A stretch of DNA of 64,000 bases, from NCBI RefSeq assembly GCF_009730915.1, contig NC_052474.1:20867501-20931500 (forward strand). Reading direction: 5' to 3'. This DNA comes from Dioscorea cayenensis subsp. rotundata (Eukaryota; Streptophyta; Magnoliopsida; Dioscoreales; Dioscoreaceae). This document shows positions 12,543-25,323 of the stretch, in pieces. The position numbers and the translations under genes are program-made. Positions within the stretch are counted from its first letter, which is position 1, and the number at the start of each line of letters is the position of its first letter. The notes beneath the pieces are model-generated. The model saw nothing but the letters and a program-made list of their open reading frames with translations, was not told the origin of the DNA and did no database searches.

Positions 12543-15500
12543 ATGGCTACGTTGGTGCCTGGTGTCCTTCTTAAGCTTCTCCAAAATATGAATACTGATG
12601 TTAAGGTTGCTAGTGAGCATCGTTCTTCTCTTCTTCAGGTTATTAGCATTGTTCCTGCCCTTGCTGGGGGTGATCTCTACTCTAACCAAGGATTTTACCT
12701 AAAGGTTTCTGATTCTTCCCATGCCACCTATGTGTCTCTACCTGATGAGCATGTGGATCTTATCATGAGTGATAAAATCCAATTGGGACAATTTCTTCAT
12801 GTTGAGTGCCTTGAGGCGTCATCTCCTGTTCCCCTCCTTAGGGGTGTGAAGCCTGTCCCCGGTCGGCACCAATGTGTTGGCGATCCTGAGGATCTTGTTG
12901 CGACACATTCTTTAGGTTTTCTTGATACTGATAACATGAAAGTAACAAATGATATCAAAGGAGCTAGTACCCTCGCTTCAGAAGAAGCAGAAAAAAAGAA
13001 GACCAAGGTGAGCAAGCAGGATGAGGTTCATAATGTCAAGGTTGCGGAAAAGAGCAAGGCATTACTCTGCAGGTCAAATTCCTTGGTCTTGAAGCAAGCA
13101 GTAAATGGCACACAGAAAGTAGAGCAGCTGAAGAAGAGTAAGGATTTGGTCAACAGATCAAGCTCTTTGCCCTTGAAACGGGTAGTGAATGGAACCTGTA
13201 AAGTGGAGGAGCTGGAAAAGAACAAGACATCATTCAGCAGACCAAGCTCTTTGGTCTTGAAACAAGCAGTCAATGGGAAAGTTGAGAAAAAGTGTCCAGC
13301 TGGTACCAAGGCGCAATCCGGGAATTCAAGGTCAATTCCATCCTCTCCTAGGAGTTGTTACTCACTGCCTGTATCATTTGAGAAATTCTCCAAAGCAACG
13401 AAGCAACAAACTATATTTAAAGGGTCAGAGAAGACTACTTCCTCAAAGATGGATTTGTTGGACAAAGCAACTACTGTTTTAAAGTCAACAACTGCTAGGA
13501 GAAAGCCAGCTACTGGAAACCCAGTTGGGAACTTGCTGACAGCAATTGAGCCAGGACCCAAGGCTCTGAGAAAGAGCTGGGAGGGGAACATGGACATGAA
13601 GAGAAGGGACAAATCCACTGCTATAGGTGCAAAGACTGAGAAGAAATTAGAGACTCGGAGCTCTTCTGTGAGTTCTGTTAATCCTTTGGAACGTAAATGC
13701 ATTTAATATCAAATTTTTCCTGCATAGATTTGAGAATTTGATGAAGTTAGAAATTATACTCTTTTATTCATGTATATAGATGCTTTCCACTTCCCATCCT
13801 CTGGTCTGATAAGGTCAATGATAACTATTCAGATTTTTGAAACTTCAAATGGACTGCCAACTCTCTGTTATTAGTGGAAGTATATAGGTTTAGATCTGAT
13901 TTCAGTTTTGTGTAGATATTGCTTAATTCACATTGATTGAGTGCTCATATTTTAATATGGTGTAAGTAAGAATAGAAGCATTCGCTGATGTTCTCTTCAG
14001 AATCTACGTTCCTTGAGTGCTAGTATGTCAACTGTAAATTGGTTTGATGCATCATTTGCCAATGAGTATGTCTAAGATTTCATTTAGCTTCAACATCTTT
14101 TTTCCTTATTTTTTTTCTGAAGATAGTGTTACTGTAATCCAGTGATTTTCCGCAAAAAATGATGTTCGACCATGGAACACAGTTCTATTGAAGGAGGACA
14201 TCTTTTAAAAGTTGTATTGTTGTCATTTATTGGCCTAAGTATAGGTTATGCTTTTTTTTTTCTGCCCTTTTACGTGCAAGACTAATGCGGAAAATTAATG
14301 AGAAGTTCCCATGGGCTTGTTAACTCGTCTGTTTTCTAATCTGTATATATCAAGAATGCTCCTTCTTGTTGCTTTCCCATAGAAGTATTCTGGTTTGTTA
14401 TTCAGTAATACTGTGTAGGTGGGACTCATCTGGTCTGGTCACAAGGTGGTCCAATTTCTTACCAATGGTTTCAAACCCAGTCAATTCCAATTTTGGCGTG
14501 AGGAAGAGAGTTTTGCATCCCTTTGAATTGAGGGAAATGTTGGAATTGAGTTTTTTGTGAGACCTAAAAGGCTAATTAGTGGAAAATTGAGACTTAAAAA
14601 ACTTGTTACTAGACAAACTTCTTGTTAAATATCTTTGTTTCAGTAATTAGATTATGTAGAATGTTTATTGCACTAAAACATATCATATTCTCTTTTTTCT
14701 TTGTTACTGTCTCTTTCCTCCTTACATCAATGAATAAGAGAGGTAAAAGATTGGATTTGCTTCTGCAGTTGCCTAAAATGTTTATGAAACGTGAGCCACT
14801 ATGTTATTCCCACAGATGCTCATTTTGCTATATTCTCATCAAGCAGGTTCCTCACAGAAGTGTAAGTAATGAAAGGTTGCAACCTAAGGAAGATTTAAAG
14901 CTCCAATCCATGCAAAAGAAAGGCAATTCTACTGCATCTTCAGAAGACGCTGTTAAGTCAAACAAACTACACTCTCCTGTTGTAAAGAAGATATCTGAGA
15001 AAACTATCAATCTCAGTCTGGGTGGTTTGGTCAAAGTTCTTCCTAGTAGTAGAAGATGGACTGATGGTAGCGTATCTTGGGCATCTCTTCCGCCATCTCT
15101 GAGTAAACACGGAAAGGTATTATTTCTTAGCCGTTAGTTGAGATTGTATTCTCCCAGGTGTTCTTTTGTACCATACTCGTCTCTTTGTTCACTATCGCTT
15201 TCGTCTGTTGGTATTGCCTGGAAACATACTTGAACTTGGCAAAGTTGGAATATTTGAGCTTTTAAATATCTTTATGTTTGGTTTATTTACAATTTCCATT
15301 CTCCTGCTTTCCTTTAGGAAGTTATGAAGAACAGAGATGCTGCTCAACTAGCTGCTATTGAAGCCATGCAAGAAGCTTCTGTTGCTGAATGTTTACTCCG
15401 ATGCTTAAGGTAAGAAATTAATCAAAACAGTGTTCCTTTATATCAGTATTTGAAGTGCAAAGCACTTTAGGTGTCAAACAGTCAATTTTACTCATCGCCC

Positions 15501-16603
15501 AAGTTTTTTCCCCCTACTAAATCCAAAATAGCTTTGATGCAATTTTTCAGAGCTTCTGCATGATTGTATATATGCACATGGACCATAATTTATATTTTAA
15601 TAGATCTTTTTTGTTTCTTTTTCGTTTTTATTGGGTTTGTATGTATCTGTTTTCCTTGGCACAAATTGATTAATTTCTTTATTGTTTCTGTAGATGAGGC
15701 ACAGATGCTTGTTTTTCTGATATTTGTCTTGTGTTTGACAGTATGTTTGCAGAGCTAATTTCAGCAGCAAGGGAGGACAATCCTCAGCCAGCAGTGGAGC
15801 AGTTCCTAAACCTTCACAACACCCTCAATCATGCAGGTCTTGCTGCTACTTCCTTTCCCAAAGCTCTTCACCCCTACAACACCTCTCCAAACCAATCACC
15901 TAGCAGAAATGATCCCGTAATCTCTGAGAAAGCCCTTAAGATCTCATCAGACCGGCGAAAGCGTGCCACATCATGGGTCACTGCAGCAATTGCCACTGAC
16001 CTCTCTTCCTTCTCCCTATATGAGCACAAAAGCAGTAACCAAACACCAACACCAATCTCAACCTCATCAACACCTGCATTGTTGGCCGTCCTCAATAGCA
16101 CTGCAAAATCATCTCTTTCAAAGGTCAAGCCTCGGACTACATCAGCCTCGGTACCATCTAAGCCAGCTGTGATACCGAGAATTAAAACACGGGTAGCATT
16201 GGAATCACCCCCACGCCATTGGACACAAGGGGGAGGGCTAGAAGAGGGATCAGAACTCACAAAAGCACTTGGTGAAGAATCGAGGAACTGGTTTTTGAGT
16301 TTTGTGGAACGGTTCTTGGATGCTGAAGTTAACAATCCCAGACCGTCCGATAGGGAGCGCGTAGCAGGAATGTTGTCACAGCTCAAGAAGGTCAATGATT
16401 GGTTAGATGAAGTAGGAAAGGAAGAGGAAGGCACAGACCGGGAATCGGTCCCTGTAGAGACAATTGAACGACTTCGAAAAAAGATCTACGAGTACCTTCT
16501 TACTCATGTGGAGTCTGCTGCAGTTGCTCTCAGTGGGAGTAGTTGTAGTAATATGACCGGTGTCTCATCCACTGCCGGCGCCCCTCAGAGCCGTAAGCGA
16601 TGA
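12543..16603 (+). CDS. DUF936 family protein
   Basis: Exons 12543-13667, 14847-15116, 15318-15409 and 15742-16603 give 782 residues; all junctions are GT-AG and phases agree. The N-terminus ([17 protein letters not shown], then [28 protein letters not shown] and [15 protein letters not shown]) is the hallmark of the plant-specific DUF936 family. A long Lys/Ser-rich linker contains a 28-residue tandem repeat starting at residues 177, 205 and 233. The C-terminal part ([18 protein letters not shown], then [15 protein letters not shown]) is the second conserved block. From memory, microtubule-associated CORD1 of Arabidopsis belongs to this family; a similar role here is inference. The basic linker would suit binding to an acidic polymer. 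The start is the first ATG in frame after the leader acceptor. Confidence 0.9.
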
Positions 16604-18567
16604 TAATTCCTCATTTGCAGAGTTGCAATCCCCGGCCTCGGCCTCGCTAATGTTCTAACTTGGTGAAACATTGATCGGTGACAGAAAAAAAAAAATTCGA
16701 CTGGTCGATATAGAAAATATAGCTGACGGTTCTAATGATTCTTGTTGATTCCCATGTTTGCTTTCCATGTTTTAGATTTGAGATTACAGGGCAACAAATG
16801 TTGCTTGTAGTCATTACAAAGGAACTGTTTCATTGCCAAAATACTTGTTTAACTTCAATAGAAATGTGATGTATAAATCATTCATGTGATTCTTGTTGTT
16901 CTATGCTAATTTTTTTTTGAACCGAAGGGAATTTAGCATGTAAATCCTTACAAAAGTGTTTAATTATGTGTGTGTGTATATATTTATATTCATTCCATCA
17001 TTAGACATCATGAACATCTGAAGCTTTTTCAAAATAAGAATCAATGGAGTAAGCAAGCATGCCTTTTGGTTTATGGTTTTGAGGTGGGAGATCAATCTTT
17101 TATGAGTATTCATAAATAATTTTCCACGCTTATAGGGTTATCTTTGCATTTTTAAATTTATTGATTTTCTTTAACCCTTCACTTCAAGGGCCTGCAAGTG
17201 ATAATATTTCAAACCTGAGCTAATGCTAATAATTTCAACTTTTTCAGGGTTTAATTAGTAACAACTAAATATATAAATATAACAAAATCTCACTTTACAA
17301 ACCGACACACGCCAAAAAAAAAAAAAATAATAATAATAATTTTATTGAGAGTTGGGATGCCTATATCAATATGGGGCATGCCATCTTAAATTTAATATAA
17401 TATCATTTATATTAAATTTTGATAAAATACAAATAAACTATATATAATTTATTAAACATTAATTAAATATTTAGTTATATATATTTTTTATTAATTAATT
17501 AGATAAAAAATGGTGTCAGTTATTTTATTAATTATAAAAATAATAATAAAAGCTCTCCTTTGTCATGTCTCGAAATTATCAGAAAGTCCTACGTACTAGA
17601 TGTTATGGGGTCCTTAAGTAATAATGCGTACAACAAAGATATGGACAAATAAATTTTCAAAATTTCCAAGGGGTAATTAGTAAAAACATAATTGGCCGGC
17701 ACCACATGCTACGGGCAATATAGTCATTTCACCAATTACTAAAATAAATGCCTCTCGTTGTACAGTACTCCTCAAAGGTAACTTAATAAATATATATATA
17801 ACAAAAAAAAAAAAATCTAATGACAACCATTAAAATGGTCTACTGGTAAGTCACTTGAATGGGATGAGTGATACAGAGTCAAATTCTCGTGCTGTGTTGT
17901 ACTACTGTGTATATAACTGTACAAAACGAGATATTATAAAAAAATATTATTTACTGGGATATATGTGGAAAAAAATCATATTATTCACCTGTCTAAAATT
18001 ACAAGATAAAGAGATTTACTATTATAGAGATTATGGTTTCTGATATATCATCCAAAAAACTTTTCAAAGTATCCTCGAATGATCACTTTAAGTTATCAAT
18101 TTTTTTTATATTTTTAGCAAATTTAAATGCTCTCCAAATAATTTCTAAATTTCCAACGGGGTGATAAGTAAAAACATAAAAAGTGAAACCCAAAGGGGCC
18201 AAGTGTATTAATGACAATAACTATTTCATTAAAAATAAAATAAATACCTCTCATTTGTCCATTACCCCCTAGAAACTATCAAAACTTCTAAAACTTACAT
18301 AAATCCAAATTAAATAATCCACAAACAATTCCTAACTTTTCCGAGGGGCGATCAGTAAAAGAGAATAATAAAAATTCATCACCCTCCCCAAACTACCCTC
18401 AAACAAAGGTTAACTCCAAACATTACCACCAAGGGTATAATAGACATTTAACAAAATACTAAAAATAAATAAATAAATGCTTCCCAGATGCGGACAGCTC
18501 TGCTTCGACTGGGACGCCACTCCGCTCCTCTCCACCTTCTTCTCATCAGAGCACGAATTCCAAAGCT
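16604..18567. other. Intergenic region between DUF936 and glyoxalase II genes
   Basis: The first 250 bp are probably the DUF936 3' UTR. The rest is AT-rich, with a SINE-like head at 17830 and a motif (TTTCC-AGGGG-GAT-AGTAAAA type) that recurs at about 17663, 18149 and 18337 upstream of the glyoxalase gene. No additional gene was seen. Confidence 0.55.
17830..17960 (+). mobile_element. SINE-like element (tRNA-derived head)
   Basis: Pol III-type internal promoter boxes occur at tRNA-like spacing: box A TGGTCTACTGGTAAG at 17836-17850 and box B GAGTCAAATTCTCG at 17876-17889. The head resembles the better-preserved SINE at 31154 (ATTAAATGGTCTATTGG versus ATTAAAATGGTCTACTGG). The 3' limit is uncertain and no target duplication was confirmed. 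Confidence 0.5.
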
Positions 18568-21500
18568 ATGCTCTCGCCCTACTCTTCTTCTTCTTCCTCT
18601 CCGCGTTGCCTTTCGCGCTCTTGGGTTCGATCTCCTGCTCCCCAGATCCTTGCCCCAATCGGCCTTCGTCCTGTTGCCTGTAATTTGTATGGTTCTTCTT
18701 CTTTTTTTTTTTGTTGCATTGTGTGAAGAGTTTCTTTAGATCTGGGCTTGTGGTTTTGTTCTGATTGTTTTTGGTTTTGTGCTTGTGGTTGGATCTTTTG
18801 TGGGTTTTGTTGATTTGGTTGTTGGAGTATTGGTTTTGACTTTGTTTGGTTGGGTAAAAATTGGAGATTTGAGCCTGTTGATGGTGGTTAGGACTTGGGA
18901 GGGTTTGTGGTGAATGGTTTGATGAATTTGGCGGTGGTTTGTTTTGGTGTTGGGATTGGAACTAAATTTTGATTCTTGCTCTTGAATTTTTCTTTGACTT
19001 GAAGGATGATCTTGAGTAGGTGTGTGTTTTATTTGTCTTGTTTGAATTGGGAATCGAATTTTATTGTGAAAGTGGTGGATTGATGTTAGCTTGTGATTTC
19101 ATTGTGAAGAAAGTTTCCAAAATATGAAACCAGTGCTTGCTGCTTGATTTGTGAAGCTGTGATATGTTTGGTCATGCTGAGATGCAAATGTACACTGTAA
19201 TTGGTGAAAGAGGATTTGGGAAGCATATGGAGTAGCAGTTGAGGATGGGATCAAACAAGCAAATAATAAATTAAGATGGGGGGGAAATAAGGAACTAGCT
19301 AGGGAAGCAGAGAAAATAGGAAGTGCTGAGAATTTATTATGGGTTGTCTTTTTTATAATTACTTCCAAAACTGAATGAATTTTGTGAGCTTTTTAAGGGA
19401 TCCTCTGATGGCTATTGCTTTTATGGTGATGCAATAAGCTGAACTGCTGCTTTTCATATATTTAGCTATTGTTATCTGTTTTAGATACTTACTGACAGCT
19501 GGAGTAATAAATAGAATTTATAGTTCAAAATAAATTTCGGGCAGAGATTGAATATAGGTTGGTTCATTTTAGCTCAAGTTGAAATAGCTCAGTTTAGTAT
19601 AATTTATAATATAATCATATTATATATAATTAATATTAAATTTTATACACAAATTGCTACTTTTACCATAGAGGATTTTGTGTAAACACCAAGATCAAGT
19701 TGGGTCAAAAGAAATTTGAGCAGAGCTTGAGCCAGGCTTGGGCCACTCAAGCTCAGTTTGTTTACAGCCCTATTTCCAGGGCTAGTGAAAATAGTACTTT
19801 ATATTCCTCAAGTGCTTTGATCATTATGCTGCATAAATGATGAAATGACCTTCTTCTCAGGTGAAGTGGGGCGGGCCAATATGTGGGCGAACATGAGAAA
19901 GCGTTGGTTAATGAAACAAATGCTGTATGGTTTTGGGGCCCTATTTCTAAGACCCATCAAAACTTTGCGTGGAGAATGCCAATCCTTTGGAGTATCCCAG
20001 TTTTTGTGTAATATTACAAGTATGGCATCCTCATTGGAAATTGAACTGGTAAGATTCTATCTTTTGAGAGTTATATACTTTGTTTGTTTGGGGAATGCCA
20101 AAGGTAATTTACCTGGACTAGCTTTGCTAATCTTTGCTAACGAACGAAGCAATATACCTCCTAAAGCGCAAATCTTATCTGTGGGGGTGCATGCAATTAT
20201 TTTTGTAAAAACTTTCATGGAGCATCCTTAACCTTCGCTTTTAGATGCCTTTCCACTGATTGATTAAATCCATTTATACAATGCAGATATAGACTCTTTA
20301 GTTCAATGCATCCCATTTATACGAAGCAGAACCAAATGTATAAAATTGTGAATACTGAATACCATAGTTGAATTTCTAGATTTGAAAACATATCCTAGAA
20401 ATATGTTATTATATTCTCATATTTTATTTTGGGATGGTTATTCACAGGAAGGCTGCTTCCAATTTATTTATTTTTTCCATTAAACATAACTTTATGGCTC
20501 TGCAACAAATTCTCCATAATAAGTGGATGACTAATGATAACCATTCAAGATTTCACAGTCATATATAATGAGTTTAAGAAAAATTTCTTGCTGGCATAGC
20601 TTCATACTCTTTTGTGATAACCTGGGGTTAGTGTTTTGGTTTTAACCATTTCTTCTATCATCACTGTGTGAAAGACAGCCTTGGTTCCATATGCTTGATA
20701 TTGAACTGGTGTCTTGATAGTATTTATACATCATTGGACTGATGAACTACTGTTATAATTTTCCAGGTTCCATGTCTCCAGGATAATTATGCATATCTTT
20801 TGCATGACACAGACACCGGTACAGTTGGAGTGGTAGATCCTACTGACGCTTTACCAGTTATAAATGCTCTTGATCGGAAAAATCAGAACTTGACTTATAT
20901 TCTTAATACTCACCATCACCATGATCATACTGGCGGAAATATGGAGTTGAAAGCAAGGTATGGTGCCAAGGTATGAATGTGATATACTATATAACTCTAT
21001 TACAAATGGGTGTTTCATTATCCATTTTTCTTAGATTTAGTTGAAGTAGCAGATTTCTATAGTCAAGGTATGAGTGTGATATACTATACTAATTCTGAAG
21101 TGCGATATACGATAATAATTCTATTGAAGTTGGGTGTTCCATTGTCTGTTTTATGACGCCAAGGATTTTGTACATACTATGCCTTCTGGTCGAATAGCCT
21201 TTTATTGATCGATATTTGTTGTACATTATTAATGATGATGTTATCTGCCTTTAAACTTCAACTCTTTGCATTATGTAGTAATGTTTCTGGTTAACCTTGA
21301 TTTTGATAAAATGATATTAAGATCCTTTTTGTCTGCTTCCAAAATACCCCGATTAGAAAGGTGGTATTCTTCCAAGTATCTTAGTAGACTATTTTCTCTT
21401 ACTGGCATCTTGTTTTGCTTCCACTTGCTGACTCCAGGTGATTGGTTCAAGCAAGGACAAGGATAGAATCCCTGGTATTGATATCACCCTTCATGATGGA

Positions 21501-23976
21501 GAGACATGGATGTTTGCTGGCCATGAGGTGCTTCTTATGGAAACTCCAGGTCATACGAAAGGTGTGTTTTAAATAATTATAACATTTGGCTTTTTTTCTT
21601 ATTTACTATTTACACCTCTTCTGTGTAACAATGCCTTGTTTGCTTTCCACACAATTTTCACTATTTTTCTTTAGCAGTGTATGTCTCTTTAGTACTCATG
21701 CATTTTATCCAAGCCAAGGTCTCCACTGTGGTAGTGAATTTACATTATCTTATCATTGCATTTTTGGAAAAATTTAATTCATTTTGAATGTCTGTTATCC
21801 CTGATTATTTTCAGAAAAGAGTTTTCTTATCATGCAAATGATGAATACCAATTACTGATTCTTTGTCATATTGTTGAAGCCCCAAATTAGTTCCTTGCGT
21901 AACCGGCAATTGTTTTTTTCCCCATTTGGTGCTTACCTTATTCTGTCGGCATACTCAGATTTAGGGCACTTTTTAAGTTTATTACGTTTAACTGCTTCTG
22001 GGGTTGAGCATTTTTAGACTTAATTGTACATCCTTATCCCCCTAGCATTGAGTGTTGTTTCAGGGTTTGTGGACCTACTCTTTGTAAAAAATGTTTGAAA
22101 TGTCAAGAGGGCTAGTAAACTAAGCAGGAAGTAGAACTCAGTAGTTGCATAATATGACAAGTATCTAAACAGTGATGTTTTTACATATTCAAAGTTTTTC
22201 CCTGAAGGAGGTTAATCTGCTATTAAAAAAATTGATTACATTAAGGTATCCCCTGATGTTAATGGAATGACTTGCAAACCGTGGGCAGTTGAATTTTTAA
22301 GTGTGGTGGCAGCTTAGTATTATTGTAGCATTTCGGCACCAGGATTTTTATCTCCCATGAAACAATTCTACATTAGTAATTTATGTTTAATACATGTGTT
22401 TCATGACATACAAGTAAAAAGCATTTTTTTTTTCTTTTTCTCTCATTAGACATGAACAAACAGTACAGTGCCCAATAACTATTGAATGAATGGTGGGTAA
22501 AGTTTATAATTAATTGAACAAATGGTCATCTCCACCTAAAGTCCAAAACAATAAAGTGTTAGTTTTAGGATTTCAATATTTTCAGTGCCTTGAACTACTT
22601 CCCCAAAATAATGGGGAATATTCTGTGTAGTTCTGCATCATCATCTTCTTCCATCCAGTCCCTCAAATAAGCTAAGTCCAAATATCTGGTCCTGGCATTT
22701 CTACAGGTCATGTTAGCTACTATTTTCCTGGATGCGGAGCAGTCTTTACAGGGGACACCTTGTTTAGTTTATCATGTGGCAAGCTTTTTGAAGGAAGTCC
22801 AGAACAGGTTTGCTGATGATATGACAATTTTAACTTACATTGTCATTTACCTTATTCAAGTATTGCATCTTCTTAGTGACTTTGGAAGTACTAATTTCTG
22901 GGATATACTTTAGAAAATTCTCCGGCTACACATGTTTGAATATGTGCAGTGTGAAAGCTATGACAAGAGACCACAGTGGTGGGGCCATGCTAGTCTAACT
23001 CGATTAATATTAGAACAGAGGTGACTAGATTACAAGTGATATGAGTTAGACTGATAGTCATGGTTGATATTAAGCTTGTAATAACTTATTTATTAACAAA
23101 GGAAGAAGGAAATATCAAGTTTTTTTAGATTTAGCTTTTTATTGCTTTGTTTATGTAGATACACATTGCAACCATGGACAAATAGAAAGATGAGATATTT
23201 TTTTGTATACCAAGTTTGCAGTGATTGAGCTTTCCTGTCCTTATCTTTTGTGCAAGTTATATTGTGATCAGTTGCAAGTAATCCATATGTACAACTTTCA
23301 TGGTAAAATTATAAGTCATTGTGAGTTAGATTCTATGACTTGTTCCGAGTTTTCCATTCTTGAGAGTGAATTGTTTTCCTTGGCAATTGTGATAAATTTT
23401 CATCTTGCAGATGCTTTCTTCCCTGCAAAAGATAATGTCCTTGCCAGAGGAAACAAATGTATATTGTGGCCACGAATATACAATGGTAAACGACTCTCTC
23501 ATTAACTATGCTGAACAAATCTAGGATTGTGTCCTCCATGCATGTTTACATTCTTGTCTTTTGCACTGAACAGAATAATGCAAAATTTGCACTGTCCATA
23601 GAGCCTAACAATGAAGCACTCCAAGCCTATGCTGCACATGTGGCTCAACTTCACAGCAAGAATCTACCCACGGTGATTACCAGATTCTTATGAGTTCTTC
23701 ATTTTGATGATTACGAAAAAATATGTTATCATGCTATTCTGCTGATGAGCCCCCATTTCTCCTAAAAATTTGACAGTGTACCACTATTAGATTATTTTGT
23801 GATATATTATCTGATCCTGAAATTAATAGATACCTACAATGCTGAAGACGGAGAAATTGTGCAATCCATTTCTACGAACTTCAAGCACAGAAATCCGGCA
23901 AGCCCTAAATATTCCACTATCAGCTAGTGATGCAAAGGCCTTGGGCATCATTCGCCAGGCAAAGGATAACTTTTAA
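18568..23976 (+). CDS. Hydroxyacylglutathione hydrolase (glyoxalase II), organelle-targeted
   Basis: Eight exons: 18568-18679, 19861-20048, 20767-20970, 21438-21561, 22707-22807, 23411-23485, 23574-23672 and 23830-23976, giving 349 residues. I chose the ATG at 18568 over 18488 because only its frame meets exon 2 in the correct phase; it also gives a Ser/Arg-rich, acid-free presequence typical of mitochondria. The mature enzyme starts near [17 protein letters not shown]. The metallo-beta-lactamase site is intact: THHHHDH (residues 148-154), TPGHTKGH, FTGDTLF and CGHEYT supply the His/Asp ligands of the two-metal centre. It closely resembles Arabidopsis GLX2-4/GLX2-5. It hydrolyses S-D-lactoylglutathione to D-lactate and glutathione, the second step of methylglyoxal detoxification. 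Confidence 0.95.
19550..19772. mobile_element. Fragment of hAT-like MITE in glyoxalase intron 1
   Basis: The right end, GAGCCAGGCTTGGGCC and then TTTGTTTACAGCCCTA (to about 19772), has the look of widespread plant hAT-type MITE ends (TAGGGCTGTAAAC when inverted), with internal CTCGAGC-like words. No matching left terminal repeat or target duplication was found, so it is probably truncated. Confidence 0.4.
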
Positions 23977-25323
23977 GGTTGTACATTTGCGCATTATGGT
24001 TTCAATAATTGTGTCAGAATCAATCATTTTAATTTTCCAAAATGGCATTCTTTGTTCTATTTTTCTCTTCAAACTTGAGCTGGCCGAAGAATCCTGATAT
24101 CTACCCTGAAATGTCTGTTCATATTTAGAACTGCATCTTTCAGGTCTTAACAGTTCGAGATAGTATCCTTTCTACTTTATTTATGTTACTTATGCTTAAA
24201 ACAGGTTGTAAGGATTCTGCATCCTGCAGCTGTTCATCCTCCTTATTTCATCAGGACTAGCGGATTACGAATGGTTTCGACACATGATTGATTGAATGAA
24301 AGTTTGATCAAGACTTGGCGAGAAAAAAGAGGAGATGGAGGTGTGAGTTTTATTTGTATAGGAGTGGTTCAATACAAGATTAAAATGGAAAGGAAATCTT
24401 CAGTGAGTCAAGGGCATTCCCTTCTCAATGTTTACTTATTTCATTTTTTGTGTTTTGTTGAGTATTTTGTGTGGTACCATCTTGATAGATATACAAAAGT
24501 TAGGTACTTTTTTTAAACTCTTCATGTGCTCTTGATAAACTTATATTTTTTTGGTCTTGTTTATGTAGCCATCTACAACTCCATAGACTTATTTGTCAAA
24601 TTATTCTTTCATTTGTGCTCAATTGATGATTGTCAACCCTTTCATTTGTTTATTGTGCAGATAAATACTATCACTGTGTTTATGAATAGTCAGACATGTT
24701 TATGAATAGTTTGAGATTAAAAAAAATGAGATGTACAATATTTTAATCTGAATCGTCAAATCGTGATTATAATAATAATTTAATTAATTTCAACCTTTTG
24801 TCAAGTCTGATTTTTATTAACATTTTTACGGAGAAATTATAATATTTTTGCCAGCTTTGTATTTTTATTCCAAGGGATATTTATAATTAATAAAATACAA
24901 ATGCTTGGTTGTAGAAAAATACAAGCAGAGGTTATTGTATTCATTTACAAAGTTTTTTTTTTTTTAAAAAAAAAGGGTATTCTTGGGTTTTTGAATTTAA
25001 TGATATGAAATAAGAAATTTCAGATTGCAAATAATAATATATTTAAATTAGTTTATATAAAAACAAAAACAAAATAAAATAATATGTAATATTTATATTT
25101 TGAAAAATTAAATTAAATTTTGTTAAATAAAAAAAGAAAATATATATATATATATTTTCAAACCATGTCGGATCAGAGTGATTCGGATCTAAAAGGATCC
25201 GACCCGAATCCGACCCTTTTTTGTTGTGCCGCCCTCGACCTAAAACCCTCGAAAACCCCAGAAAGCAAGAGACGCCCAAGATTTCCATCCCTTTGCTCCA
25301 GATCGTGCGCCGCCTCTCCACCG
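23977..25323. other. Glyoxalase II 3' UTR and prohibitin promoter
   Basis: About the first 550 bp are likely 3' UTR of the glyoxalase II gene. The rest is AT-rich until about 25160, where a GATCC/CCGAATCC-rich block (25168-25216) precedes the prohibitin start codon by about 110-155 bp. No further gene was seen. Confidence 0.5.
25168..25216 (+). promoter_or_regulatory. Promoter or leader block shared with RBL13-like and VIPP1/FKBP16-3 genes
   Basis: This block contains TCGGATC, ATTCGGATCTAAAA (25181-25194) and GGATCCGACCCGAATCCG (25195-25212). ATTCGGATCTAAAA recurs exactly at 50597-50610, and CCCGAATCCG recurs at 50684-50693 and 43633-43642, each time just upstream of a gene start. Function is inferred from position and recurrence only. 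Confidence 0.4.

Noticed and set aside
15874-16434. 186-codon antisense frame over the last DUF936 exon
   Set aside because: Shadow of a conserved sense exon; no family signature of its own.
18488-18739. Alternative glyoxalase II start at 18488 (Arg/Leu-rich frame)
   Set aside because: Its frame meets exon 2 in the wrong phase. The ATG at 18568 joins correctly and also gives a presequence.
25120-25323. In-frame N-terminal extension of prohibitin
   Set aside because: It includes translated (TA)n and promoter-like sequence. The family N-terminus starts at the ATG at 25324.
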